Positions 38,341 through 47,523 of a DNA stretch of 64,000 bases are shown piece by piece. The position numbers and the translations under genes are program-made. Source of the DNA: Segetibacter koreensis DSM 18137 (GTDB lineage: Bacteria; Bacteroidota; Bacteroidia; Chitinophagales; Chitinophagaceae); contig NZ_KB893381.1 of NCBI RefSeq assembly GCF_000374045.1, forward strand, positions 32,143 to 96,142, in the 5' to 3' direction. The notes beneath the pieces are model-generated. The model did no database searches and had not been told where the DNA came from. It saw nothing but the letters and a program-made list of their open reading frames with translations. Numbering within the stretch: position 1 is the first letter of the stretch; each line of letters starts with the position of its first letter.

Positions 38341-39492
38341 TTAAGTATGAGCAACGCCGAATATTTTATTAATAAAACAATAAGCTTCTTCACGAACTTC
38401 GGTCGGAAAATCGTGTTGAGAGTTAGGATAACGCAATTCCAATTTATCTTCCGCCCCTAAAAAACGATATACTTCTGACACATCTTCAATTCCTTTTCTA
38501 ACTCCCGCTACAGCAAAATTGCCATCATTTACAGGAGAATTTGAAAAAAATGCGCGTGGTGCAAGTGCAGCTATGACGTCACTAAAATCGAAAGGAATTT
38601 TTTTGGGATCTAATTTATATTTCTCACGCAACAATGGCATGTAACGGTCTTGTGCCCAGGGACCTAATCGTCCTCCATACCTTTTAGTAACATCTTCACC
38701 TGCATTGTAAAAATCCATAATGGTCCAGCCACAACTCGATATAATCACTTTTAATCTTGTGTCAAAAGCAGCTGTAAACAAAGCATTGTGACCACCTAGG
38801 GAATGGCCGATGACTCCTATGCGATCTGGATCAACATCTTCTCTCGACTGCAGGAAATCTATACAACGTATATTATCGAAGATACTTTTCATCGTGCCTG
38901 ATTCGTAAGTATCATTGGTAAAATCATAGCCTTTCAAATCCCCAAATCCGGGATAGTCAGGTGCGATAACAACATATCCTCGCTGAGCCAGCTCTTTTGC
39001 ATAAGCAAGGTTGGGATTGTGTCCTTTGCCATCTACGCTCATTTTTCCTATCTCATCCGTTTCATGCAGTGCAAGCATAGCAGGATATCTTTTCTTTTTG
39101 CTTTTCTTCTCGGGTATATATAAATAGGCCGGAACTTTTTCTTTTTCTGCTGCTGTAAAGCGCAATGTTAAACGAGTGTAATCAGCTTCTTTAACCTTTT
39201 CAATGATTTCTATATTGAAGGCAGGCAGCCCAGTAAGGCCTGGAAGTTTACCCATTGCCTTTTGCATTCCATCAAGTATCTGTTGTCTTTTTATTTCCCA
39301 TTCTCTTAAAGTTGTAACCGCCTTTTTTTCACCACTTGCATCAACATAAGAAAGCAAATCAGATCTGTTAGAAGTTTTACCTTTCCTAATTTCCTTTGCA
39401 AAAGATGAGAAAGGATCTGAAACTGAAAAAACAAAAGAACCCATTGCCAGTGAAGCAATCAAACGCCTCCGGGTAAAATGACCTGTTTTCAT
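38341..39492 (-). CDS. Alpha/beta hydrolase (acetyl-xylan-esterase/dienelactone-hydrolase-like), exported
   Basis: This 383-residue protein begins with a Tat-like signal (FTRRRLIASLAMGSFVFS) and has an alpha/beta hydrolase fold: YLYIPEKKSKKKRYPAML, the oxyanion region LALHETDEIG, the nucleophile elbow RIGVIGHSLGGHNALF, an acid Asp in SPVNDGNFA and a catalytic His in YPNSQHDFP. The long N-terminal helical lead (EWEIKRQQILDGMQKAMG) is typical of the exported esterase group in Bacteroidota glycan clusters. Removal of acyl groups from a sugar is plausible. It lies 74 bp after dehydrogenase copy D and 40 bp before the amidohydrolase. Confidence 0.87.
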   Translation of the reverse strand: MKTGHFTRRRLIASLAMGSFVFSVSDPFSSFAKEIRKGKTSNRSDLLSYVDASGEKKAVTTLREWEIKRQQILDGMQKAMGKLPGLTGLPAFNIEIIEKVKEADYTRLTLRFTAAEKEKVPAYLYIPEKKSKKKRYPAMLALHETDEIGKMSVDGKGHNPNLAYAKELAQRGYVVIAPDYPGFGDLKGYDFTNDTYESGTMKSIFDNIRCIDFLQSREDVDPDRIGVIGHSLGGHNALFTAAFDTRLKVIISSCGWTIMDFYNAGEDVTKRYGGRLGPWAQDRYMPLLREKYKLDPKKIPFDFSDVIAALAPRAFFSNSPVNDGNFAVAGVRKGIEDVSEVYRFLGAEDKLELRYPNSQHDFPTEVREEAYCFINKIFGVAHT

Positions 39493-39566
39493 TTATTAAT
39501 TTTACTGGTAATGAAGCGAAACATTTAATAACCTTTTTGCTTTTTAACTGTTTTATTGCTAATAGT

Positions 39567-42551
39567 TTACTCCCCTTTATGTAAAAAAGCAAGAATATCT
39601 GCCATTTGTTGTTTATTAATTTTCTTTTCAAAATCATTTGGCATAGCCGACATTCCAAGAGCTATTAATGAAACAATGTCTTGCCGCGCAATATTGGTTA
39701 CTTCTCCGCTGGTGTTGCTTAAGGTTATAGCTGTGGGAGTTTCCGTTGAAATAACTCCTTGAACGGTCCTTCCGTTGGTAAGTTTAACATTCCACATATC
39801 AAAACCGTTAGCAATAGATCTGTTTGGATCTAAAATGTTAGTCATGATATCTGCAGAGGACCACGCGTGAACGGTACCGAGGTCTGGTCCAAAGGCTCTG
39901 CCTATCTTTCCCGCAACCTGGTGACAGATACCGCAATTATTTTGAAAAAGTGATCTTCCCTGTGCCGGATCTCCTTTTAATTGCACAGCATCCTGATATT
40001 GTGCGATAACGTCTTTTCGATTGTCTCCCTTCTCGGTTAATAGTCGTCTTGCACGATCCATATATTCTCCATGTGACCTAAGCGCAACACTTTGACCCCA
40101 GTTAATAGCCCCGCGGTTGACCTTTCCGGCTTCGATTGCATCAAGAAGTAATTTAATCCTTTCATCGGTTGCAATAAAAGTATTAATTGCACTTGTCCGT
40201 AATTCGGGTGTCAATGTCTCCCACTGTTGTAGCAAATACTTACTGACGTCTGCGCCTGGTATAACACTGAGCGTTCTTAAAGCCGCAATTTGAACAGGTA
40301 AAGGATTACTTGGAGTGATTAACTTTTTTAGAAATTGATCGTATTGCTTTGGATTTCCCAGTGCCAGAAAATCGATAGCTACTACCCGCTTATCTGGAGT
40401 TACGCTCTCATTGCCGGCTAATTTTTCAGCTTTGGCCATGGCGGCTGAAGTTTGAGATCCATTTGAAAGACCAATTACTTTTAAAATATGCAAAAGAGAA
40501 GCTTTTAAGTCTGAATTTGCAGAATCGGCCAAAATTGTGTTGATGATCAAAGGTCGTTGTGTACCTAATTCAACTGGTATAGATTTTCTATACCCAAGCC
40601 CTTGGGCTAAACCATCAACAAGTGCAGGCTGCCACGAATTTAGCTCATTTTTTGCCGTAGTAGCCTTTTGAATTAATTGCTGAATTACAGATGCTTCCTG
40701 GCTTTTCCCAATTATACCGCTTAACAGGTTAACTAAAGATGCATGTGCAGGAACTGATGGATCGAGCCTGGAAAGCACTGCATTTAGCAGAGAAACAGAT
40801 TGAGCCGAAGTTGCACTTAGCGCTGCAATTTGTACCCATTTATCATTAATATCTTTAAAAAGAAGTTCCTGCCTTACCCTATCCGCTTCAAGCGTATTGA
40901 TGGAACCTAATGTACAAAGCAACTGGTATCTGACTTTTGCATCCAGATCATTTTTCATTGCCAGCAGTGGCGAAACCAGGTTTTTGTCGCCGTCTAAGTG
41001 TAACTCGGCTAATTGAATTGCGTTAGTTCTTATGCCAGGCAAAGGATCTTTTAATACCTGAATGATCAAATCTGAAGTTAATTTACCCATTCCTTCCAAT
41101 GTCCATAACGCATGTAATCGTCCCATTGCAGCCTTTGAGTTTTGGGCCATTTTGATTAATGGGACTGTTGCATTATCTGAGTTTCGATCAACAAGCAATC
41201 TTTGTGCGTTGTTCCTCCACCATATATTTTTATCGTTTAGCTTTTCTACCAGTTGTTCCTCCGTTGCCTGGTCGAGGTGCACGCCTTTAGTCCAGTCTGC
41301 AGAACCAGCATTTGAAGCACTGATCCGATAAATTCGCCCGGTTCCGGTTCCATTGTATAAATTGACATTTTTAAGCACTTCTTCCGACATAAACTCAGGC
41401 CCTTCTATCACCTGCCTGTAAAAATCTACAACATAAAGCGCGCCATCGGGACCGATGTATGTATTTACCAAACGGCAGTAAGGGTCGGTGGATGCAAGAA
41501 ACTCTTTATGCTCAAGAATGCGGTTTGCCTTAAAGGTTACCCCATCAGACTCTAAACGATCAACATGAAGTACATTACTTACAGGCTCTGCAACAAAGGT
41601 TACATTCTCATTATATTTTTCCGGGAAAGCGCCGCCCAGATAAGCAGTAAGACCGCAAGCTGATGTAAATACTCCTACATCTGTCAACATCTGATATTCA
41701 GGATTTTTAGTTATAGGAAATACTTCAGAGTGGTTAGCCAGTGTTTTTGTAGCATCAGAAATAATCAAATCGGGGTTACGTTGAAGATACCTGTCGGCGA
41801 CTACTTCATGGTAAATGTGTTTACTGTTATTTACCATGAAATGATTTCCCCATGCATCAAATGTGTGTCCGAACTGTGTTTTTCCTGATAACGACTCTAA
41901 CTTTTTCTGTTCTGGCCGAAACCGTACCGATGTTTCTGGCAGTCGTCGGGAAGTATCATCAGGATAATGAATATTGGTTTCTTTTATGACAGGCAAATTG
42001 GCGAGATAAATCCAATTGTCCAAGCCATAAAGGGGGTTGTTGACATTTGCTTCAAGATTGGATGTATCAAAACCGGTCAGCATTGTTTGTTTAAAGTCAG
42101 CTTTGCCGTCTCCGTCTTTATCCTCCATGTAGTAAACATTTGGAGGATCGGTAACTATTACTCCTTTCTTCCAACGCATGATACCGCTGGGGAGAATCAG
42201 TGAATCCGCAAAAACTGAACTTTTGTCCATCTTCGCATCACCATTTGTATCAGTTAATAATATTACCTTTCCCTTTCCCGATTTATCCAGCGGCATCCCC
42301 TGCATTTCAACTACGTACATTCTACCCAACTCATCTATAGTCATAGCAACAGGATCGCTGATCAGCGGTTCACTTGCCACCAACTCAATTTTAAATCCTG
42401 GTTCTAATTCGAAAGTTGATAAAGAATTCTCGGCAGATTTACTAAACGGAGAAGCGGGCTTATTGTTACAAGCTATTGCCATAGGTAATAACAAAACCAC
42501 TAAGACTATTAGTAAATAATGCCGACATAAATACACGTGTTTTTTTTGCAT
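39567..42551 (-). CDS. PVC-type heme-binding dehydrogenase lipoprotein (copy D)
   Basis: This 994-residue lipoprotein has its lipid Cys at residue 28 (AIAC). The propeller domain contains FELEPGFKIELVASEPLISD, LLTDTNGDAKMDKS and DKDGDGKADFKQTML. A very long HEAT/armadillo-like region follows, and a C-terminal cytochrome-like motif CGICHQVAGKIGRAFGPDLG, followed by a beta-rich tail (VKLTNGRTVQGVISTETPT) and MPNDFEKKINKQQMADI. It heads the minus-strand run 42551-23809, with the LacI-type operator-like sites 248-278 bp upstream of its start. It is closest in layout to copy A. The substrate is unknown. Confidence 0.88.
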   Translation of the reverse strand: MQKKHVYLCRHYLLIVLVVLLLPMAIACNNKPASPFSKSAENSLSTFELEPGFKIELVASEPLISDPVAMTIDELGRMYVVEMQGMPLDKSGKGKVILLTDTNGDAKMDKSSVFADSLILPSGIMRWKKGVIVTDPPNVYYMEDKDGDGKADFKQTMLTGFDTSNLEANVNNPLYGLDNWIYLANLPVIKETNIHYPDDTSRRLPETSVRFRPEQKKLESLSGKTQFGHTFDAWGNHFMVNNSKHIYHEVVADRYLQRNPDLIISDATKTLANHSEVFPITKNPEYQMLTDVGVFTSACGLTAYLGGAFPEKYNENVTFVAEPVSNVLHVDRLESDGVTFKANRILEHKEFLASTDPYCRLVNTYIGPDGALYVVDFYRQVIEGPEFMSEEVLKNVNLYNGTGTGRIYRISASNAGSADWTKGVHLDQATEEQLVEKLNDKNIWWRNNAQRLLVDRNSDNATVPLIKMAQNSKAAMGRLHALWTLEGMGKLTSDLIIQVLKDPLPGIRTNAIQLAELHLDGDKNLVSPLLAMKNDLDAKVRYQLLCTLGSINTLEADRVRQELLFKDINDKWVQIAALSATSAQSVSLLNAVLSRLDPSVPAHASLVNLLSGIIGKSQEASVIQQLIQKATTAKNELNSWQPALVDGLAQGLGYRKSIPVELGTQRPLIINTILADSANSDLKASLLHILKVIGLSNGSQTSAAMAKAEKLAGNESVTPDKRVVAIDFLALGNPKQYDQFLKKLITPSNPLPVQIAALRTLSVIPGADVSKYLLQQWETLTPELRTSAINTFIATDERIKLLLDAIEAGKVNRGAINWGQSVALRSHGEYMDRARRLLTEKGDNRKDVIAQYQDAVQLKGDPAQGRSLFQNNCGICHQVAGKIGRAFGPDLGTVHAWSSADIMTNILDPNRSIANGFDMWNVKLTNGRTVQGVISTETPTAITLSNTSGEVTNIARQDIVSLIALGMSAMPNDFEKKINKQQMADILAFLHKGE

Positions 42552-42670
42552 GCTCTAATTTTATTATAATCACTAACATAATAGCAAAAGCTCTATATGC
42601 GTGATTTGCCTCGTTTCTTGTAGTTTACACAGATATCATTTCTCCTTCTCGAAACAGCTAATTTAGAAGA

Positions 42671-42749
42671 TTCTTTTATAGTAGAAACGGCTCTGGTTAG
42701 GTTTACTTTTTTTGTGTTCCATATCCCGCCACCACTCTTCAGCTAAATT
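42671..42749 (-). pseudogene. Scrap of a SusC plug domain
   Basis: The minus strand encodes VVAGYGTQKK in one frame and, after loss of one A in a run of seven, VNLTRAVSTIK in the next. This is the highly conserved SusC TonB-box/plug junction (VVVGYGTQKKVNLTGAVSTIK), preceded by a NLAEE stretch. Flanks lose the similarity within about 20 codons. It is a relic, not a gene. Confidence 0.65.
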
Positions 42750-42798
42750 ATGGTTAAATTTTAGAGTTGCAAGATCACGATAGGTAAAATGATTATTA

Positions 42799-42829
42799 CA
42801 ACGTTTGAAATTGTTACTACAAACGTTTG
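42799..42829. promoter_or_regulatory. Two LacI-type operator-like sites
   Basis: A perfect 10-bp palindrome CAAACGTTTG lies at 42820-42829, and a near copy CAACGTTTG at 42799-42807, their central CG steps 22 bp apart, about two helical turns. A CG-centred palindrome of this kind is typical of LacI/GalR operators. The sites lie between the start of dehydrogenase copy D (42551, minus) and the broken lacI-like gene (43011, plus), as expected for its former operator. No genome-wide search was possible. Confidence 0.5.
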
Positions 42830-43010
42830 AAATAATTAAAAAACTATAGAAACATCGTTATTTTTTTACTATAGCCACTTATATTAGCAGTAAATATTTC
42901 TTTATTACCGCTTTAGTTCTTTTAAAAATTACTAATATTTATTTTAATATATTAGATTCTTCTGCTTCGTATTATTTTCAATAACAAGTTCTTTTAAGGG
43001 AGAAAAAGAA

Positions 43011-44029
43011 ATGATAGTAATGAAAAAAGGTATAACCTTAAAAGATCTTGCGAGAAGGTTAAATATGTCCATATCAACGGTATCAAAAGCTCTTAATAAT
43101 GATATTTCAATAAGTATTTTGACAAAAGAAAGAGTAAGTAACCTTGCAAAAGAGTGGGTTATATCCCCAACAAATCTGCCCGAAATTTTAAATTGAATAA
43201 AAGCCTGACAATAGGGTTGATATTGCCCGACCTGCTTGATCAATTTTTTGTACCTGCTATAAAATGGTGTTGAAGAGATTGCTGAAAAAGAAAAATATAA
43301 CATTATTGTGTCTCAAACACATGAGGATGTTGTAAAGGAAGAAAACATAGCAAATGTTATGATAAAGAATCGTGTAGATGGTTTGATAGTTGTCGTCACT
43401 AAAAGCACGGTAGACATGGCATTCTTTGAAAAATTTAAAACTGTCGGTATTCCTGTTATGTGTATTGTCAGAGAACCTCAAAATCATTCTTTTAATTGCG
43501 TTTCAATAGATAACGAGGAAGGAGCTTTTAAAGCAACAGATTTTTTAATTAAAAAAGGGCACCGCAGGATAGCTCATATAATGGGACCAGACGTTGACAC
43601 ATTTCACAGTTCCGCTTACGGGGATATAAACAAGCACTTAAAAAAAACATGATCCCTTTAGATATGGAGCTAGTAAAAGTGGTTGATTTTACCAAAAGAG
43701 ATACAGAAAGAGCGATGCAGGAGTTAATGGAATTAAAAGCTGCTCCAACAGCAATTTTCACTTTCAAAAATTATATTACGTTAGATGCTATTGAGTTTAT
43801 AAAATGTAAATATCCGGACAAGTTAGATTTGATAGATTTTACAGACTTTGGCAACCTCCCATTATTTGACTATTTGGAAAATAAGCCAGTCGCTTCAATT
43901 GAAGAAAATTTCTACGAAGTTGGTAAACAAGGCGCAATTTTACTTTTTCAAATTATAAACGAAGTAAATAGGAACTTAAATGAAGATCCAAAAAATATCA
44001 AAATACCTTGCAAACTCATAATTCATTGA
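43011..44029 (+). pseudogene. LacI-family regulator with multiple frameshifts
   Basis: Three frames read consecutively as one LacI regulator. The N-terminus has the DNA-binding helix-turn-helix GITLKDLARRLNMSISTVSK. It shifts to LNKSLTIGLILPDLLDQFF, shifts again to NGVEEIAEKEKYN and GLIVVVTKSTVDMAF with the ligand-domain motif VSIDNEEGAFKATDFLIKKG, and shifts a third time to PLDMELVKVVDFTKRD through AAPTAIFTFKNY to the C-terminus. Segments after the HTH and after HIMGPDVDTFHSS look shortened too. At least three frameshifts make a functional product very unlikely. It once probably controlled the neighbouring minus-strand genes. An ATG at 43020 is an equal candidate start. Confidence 0.85.
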
Positions 44030-44736
44030 TAGAAATATTTATAAGATTGAGTCGATTTTTACTTACTTAATTTATTTATAAGCTTGTTACTAAAGCAAAT
44101 CAAAAGCCTGCAACTCCTTCATTTAAACATCAGCTAGGATTCGAACTGCCTGCTGACTAAAAAAAGACAAACAAGGTTGAAAAATAATAAAAATCAACAT
44201 CTTAAGATTCTAGTCCTGCGCACTTAATAAACCTTGTACTTATTTGATTATCATATATTTACAGGTTTTTTTATCATCCCATTTCTTTTTCAGCAGGACG
44301 GATGAATGTGTAGCCGCTCTATTACCGCTCTTAATTTGCCACTGACTTCTGCGGCTATTGATTGCAGGTTTGCATTATCTACGGCACCCATAGACTCTAA
44401 AGTATTAATGGCAGATACTTTAACCGTGCCGTTTCATGCTGCTGAACAAGAAAAAACACAATGGGTTCCGAAGAAAGGTTACGAAGCAGTCAAGATATGA
44501 AAGTTGTTAGATTAACTTCAACACCCTTACGAAAAGAGGCCATAGCAGGCGGGAAGATCAACAAAAAGCCGGATTGAAATCCGGCTACAATCCATTTTCA
44601 TTTGGACATGCTAAAAACCATCTTTATAGACCGGATAATTATAGACTGGTTTAATGCAATTTTTTATTGTTAGAGTACCGCTGTTATTAAGTTTATATAA
44701 TAAAATGCATTTACTTACAACACAATTAAAATACTT
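44030..44736. other. Intergenic region with unrecognised coding-like relics
   Basis: About 700 bp between the broken lacI and the sialidase-like gene. A minus-strand frame around 44300-44430 (SAINTLESMGAVDNANLQSI) continues after a shift into a short Lys-rich tail and looks protein-like, but I do not recognise its family. A minus-strand terminator-like hairpin at 44561-44585 has no gene upstream of it now, which supports deletion of a former gene. Confidence 0.4.
44561..44585 (-). terminator. Orphan rho-independent terminator (minus strand)
   Basis: On the minus strand the sequence GCCGGAT-TTCA-ATCCGGC forms a perfect 7-bp GC-rich stem with a 4-base loop and is followed by TTTTTG. There is no minus-strand gene directly upstream (the next gene, at 44737, is on the plus strand), so it probably belonged to a lost gene. 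Confidence 0.6.
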
Positions 44737-45774
44737 ATGAGATCATTCAAAACATTATTTATTGGATTATTCTTTTTATCATTTACCTGCAGGGGACAAA
44801 ACTCATGGCGAATTGCTAAGGAAGAATTAATTTTTAATAACCCGCCTTTTGCCCAATGCCATGCATCCACCATTGTGGAGGTTAAGCCAGGAAAACGAAT
44901 GGTAGCATACTTTGCAGGTACTGGTGAAGGTCATAAGGATGTTAGTATATGGCTTTCAGTAGAGGAAAAAGGAAAGTGGAATGTTCCGGTATTAATTGCA
45001 GACGGAGTGATTAACGATACACTTCGCTACCCCTCATGGAATCCGGTTTTATTTAAGGCAAAAGAAGGTAAACTTTTTTTATTTTATAAAGTGGGACCCT
45101 CACCTCGTGAATGGTGGGGAATGGTTCGAACTTCAACAGATGATGGAAAAACATGGACTGCTCCTCAAAAATTACCTGATGGAATCTTAGGACCTATTAA
45201 AAATAAACCTGTCCAACTATCTGATGGAACTATTCTGGCTCCGTCAAGTACAGAAACAAGAGAAAGCTGGAAAGTGCATATAGAAAAATCAACTGACCTG
45301 GGTGCAACGTGGCAATCGATACCTGTTGATCCTAATACAGCGTTTGATGTCATTCAGCCTAGTATATTATTTCATCCTGGCAAGAGGCTACAAATAGTTT
45401 GCAGAAGCAAGAATGATAAAATTATCGAAGCTTACTCTGAAGACAATGGGAACACATGGGGAACTTTATCCAAAACAGATCTTCCAAATCCAAATTCAGG
45501 CATCGATGCAGTTACTTTAAAGAACGGGTGGCAACTTTTAGTTTATAACCCAACGAAAAGCAAAGAGGTCTTTAACGAACGGGCAAAGCTGAATGTCGCC
45601 GTTTCAAAAAATGGTAAAGATTGGACCGACGTAGCTATTTTGGAAAATGGCACAAAGGAAGAATATAGCTACCCGGCTGTCATTGAAACAAAAGATGGAA
45701 AAGTGCACATTACCTATACTTACGATAGGAAGAATGTGAAGCATGTTGTTCTTGAATCCCGTGGTCAGCGCTAA
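44737..45774 (+). CDS. Sialidase-like BNR/Asp-box beta-propeller protein, secreted
   Basis: This 345-residue protein has a Sec signal (hydrophobic about 8-18). The six-bladed propeller has three Asp-boxes (STDDGKTW, STDLGATW, SEDNGNTW) and conserved sialidase-superfamily stretches CHASTIVEVKPG and YPSWNPVLF. Family relatives include exo-alpha-sialidases (GH33) and a broader group of Bacteroidota exported BNR proteins. The classic FRIP arginine motif is not obvious, so true sialidase activity is uncertain. It starts a plus-strand group with a symporter and two lyase-like aldolases, a layout resembling sialic-acid-type catabolism. Confidence 0.82.
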   Translation: MRSFKTLFIGLFFLSFTCRGQNSWRIAKEELIFNNPPFAQCHASTIVEVKPGKRMVAYFAGTGEGHKDVSIWLSVEEKGKWNVPVLIADGVINDTLRYPSWNPVLFKAKEGKLFLFYKVGPSPREWWGMVRTSTDDGKTWTAPQKLPDGILGPIKNKPVQLSDGTILAPSSTETRESWKVHIEKSTDLGATWQSIPVDPNTAFDVIQPSILFHPGKRLQIVCRSKNDKIIEAYSEDNGNTWGTLSKTDLPNPNSGIDAVTLKNGWQLLVYNPTKSKEVFNERAKLNVAVSKNGKDWTDVAILENGTKEEYSYPAVIETKDGKVHITYTYDRKNVKHVVLESRGQR

Positions 45775-45775
45775 G

Positions 45776-45799
45776 ACTTTTACCGGGAATAAAAGTTTT
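45776..45799 (+). terminator. Weak stem-loop after sialidase-like gene
   Basis: ACTTTTA and TAAAAGT form a 7-bp AT-rich stem around a 7-base loop, followed by TTT, starting 2 bp after the stop. It may attenuate transcription into the symporter gene rather than end it. Confidence 0.3.
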
Positions 45800-45886
45800 C
45801 ACTGTTGTTTTTTGATTTATTGATATCTTAGGTTTCGCCTCTTAAAATAAAAGTGATCTCACAATTTTCACCTTTTGAACCTGCCA

Positions 45887-47467
45887 ATGAAAAGACTTCC
45901 GATTATAGATCTATCCATCATTATCATTTACTTATTGGCAATGGTGATAGTGGGTCTTTATTTTTCGCGAAAGAATAAGAGTTCTGCTCAATATACCAAA
46001 GCTTCAGGTTCTATTCCCGGGTGGGCTATAGGATTGTCAATTTACGCTACTTTTTTAAGTAGTAATACTTTTCTGGGGGTTCCGGGCAAAGCGTTTGGAA
46101 GCAACTGGAATGCTTTTGTTTTTAGTATTTCTATGCCTTTTGCTGCCTGGATCGCTTCTAAATATTTTGTGCCATTTTACCGTAAAACAGGTGAAATATC
46201 TGCCTATACCCATCTTGAACACCGGTTCGGCTCATGGGCGCGTACCTATACGGTTATATGCTTTCTGCTGACTCAGCTTGCAAGAATGGGTTCAATATTT
46301 TTTGGAATAGCTTTAAGCCTACAGGCGCTTGTAGGCTACCCAATGTCAACGATTATGATTGTAATGGGAATATGTATTATTCTTTATACCGTCTTAGGGG
46401 GTATGGAGGCTGTGATATGGACGGAAGTGATACAGGGAGTAATAAAAACCCTGGGAGCTTTTGTTATCCTTTATTTAATTATCAACGACATGCCAGGAGG
46501 AATATCAAAAGTATTGGAAACAGGCAATCACGATGACAAATTTAGTTTAGGAGCTTTTTCTCCCAATTTTGTCGAATCGACTTTTTGGGTAGTTCTCTTT
46601 TACGGGTTCTTTATCAACCTCAATAATTTTGGTATGGATCAGAATTATATACAAAGATACCATACCGCCACTTCTTCAAAAGAGGCTTCAAAATCACTTT
46701 GGTTATGTGTTGCTATGTATGTTCCTGCTTCACTCTTGTTTTTTATAATTGGCTCATCACTCTATTCGTATTACCAGGTTCATCCTCAGGATATCGAAAT
46801 TGTACGGCAGCAGGTTGCAGGTGAAAAGCTTGGTTCCCTGGCTTCTTCTCATCAAATTAGCCAACTCGCCTCTACTTTAAAACCGGAGGATTATGGGGAT
46901 AAAGTAATGCCACATTTCATGGTTACTAAAATGCCTGCAGGAATACTCGGTCTCGTTATTTCTGCGATCTTATCAGCAGCCATGAGTACAATAAGTTCCG
47001 GCATGAATGCTTCTGCCACTGTGTTTACCGTTGATATTTATAAAAGGTATTTTAAACCAGAACTTTCAGAAAAAAAGAATTTACAGGTTCTTTATATTGG
47101 AACGGTAGCGTTTGGATTGTTAGGAATGGGCACCGGTATTGCCATGATTGGCGTAAAAAGTCTATTGGATGCCTGGTGGGAGTTGTCGGGAATATTTGCA
47201 GGCGGCATGCTTGGTCTCTTTCTTTTAGGCATTATAAGCCGTCAAACAAAAAATCATGAAGCGCTTACTGCAACTATAATTGGCATCGTTGTTATATTGT
47301 GGATGACATTCTCCACCTATTTACCTGAGAAATATTATTTTTTAAAAAATCCTCTACATAAAAACATGGTTATTGTAATTGGAACACTTACCATTTTTTT
47401 AGTAGGGCTTGCACTTACATATAGCAAAAGAAATTTTAAAAAAAGATTCGAATTAGTTGAGGTATAA
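45887..47467 (+). CDS. Sodium:solute symporter (SSS family), sialic-acid/sugar type
   Basis: The protein has 526 residues from the ATG at 45887 (a TTG four codons earlier is less likely). It has about 14 hydrophobic segments. SSS features are IDLSIIIIYLLAMVIVGLYF, SIPGWAIGLSIYATFLSSNT, VLGGMEAVIWTEVIQGVIKT and the second sodium-site region SAILSAAMSTISSGMNASAT. The SSTS/SSNT-type motif in helix 1 resembles sialic-acid and sugar symporters of Bacteroidota. The gene lies between a sialidase-like protein and two neuraminate-lyase-like aldolases, so import of a released acidic sugar is the likely role. Confidence 0.9.
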   Translation: MKRLPIIDLSIIIIYLLAMVIVGLYFSRKNKSSAQYTKASGSIPGWAIGLSIYATFLSSNTFLGVPGKAFGSNWNAFVFSISMPFAAWIASKYFVPFYRKTGEISAYTHLEHRFGSWARTYTVICFLLTQLARMGSIFFGIALSLQALVGYPMSTIMIVMGICIILYTVLGGMEAVIWTEVIQGVIKTLGAFVILYLIINDMPGGISKVLETGNHDDKFSLGAFSPNFVESTFWVVLFYGFFINLNNFGMDQNYIQRYHTATSSKEASKSLWLCVAMYVPASLLFFIIGSSLYSYYQVHPQDIEIVRQQVAGEKLGSLASSHQISQLASTLKPEDYGDKVMPHFMVTKMPAGILGLVISAILSAAMSTISSGMNASATVFTVDIYKRYFKPELSEKKNLQVLYIGTVAFGLLGMGTGIAMIGVKSLLDAWWELSGIFAGGMLGLFLLGIISRQTKNHEALTATIIGIVVILWMTFSTYLPEKYYFLKNPLHKNMVIVIGTLTIFLVGLALTYSKRNFKKRFELVEV

Positions 47468-47523
47468 TCTAACCCTATTTTTCATAAGTATTATAACTAA
47501 ACACCGGTCTTATTTTTTTACAA

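Noticed and set aside
44141..44170. A tRNA T-arm-like string (GTTCGAATCC on the minus strand) with flanking complementarity
   Set aside because: No acceptor stem, D-arm or anticodon arm can be folded around it; it is probably chance.
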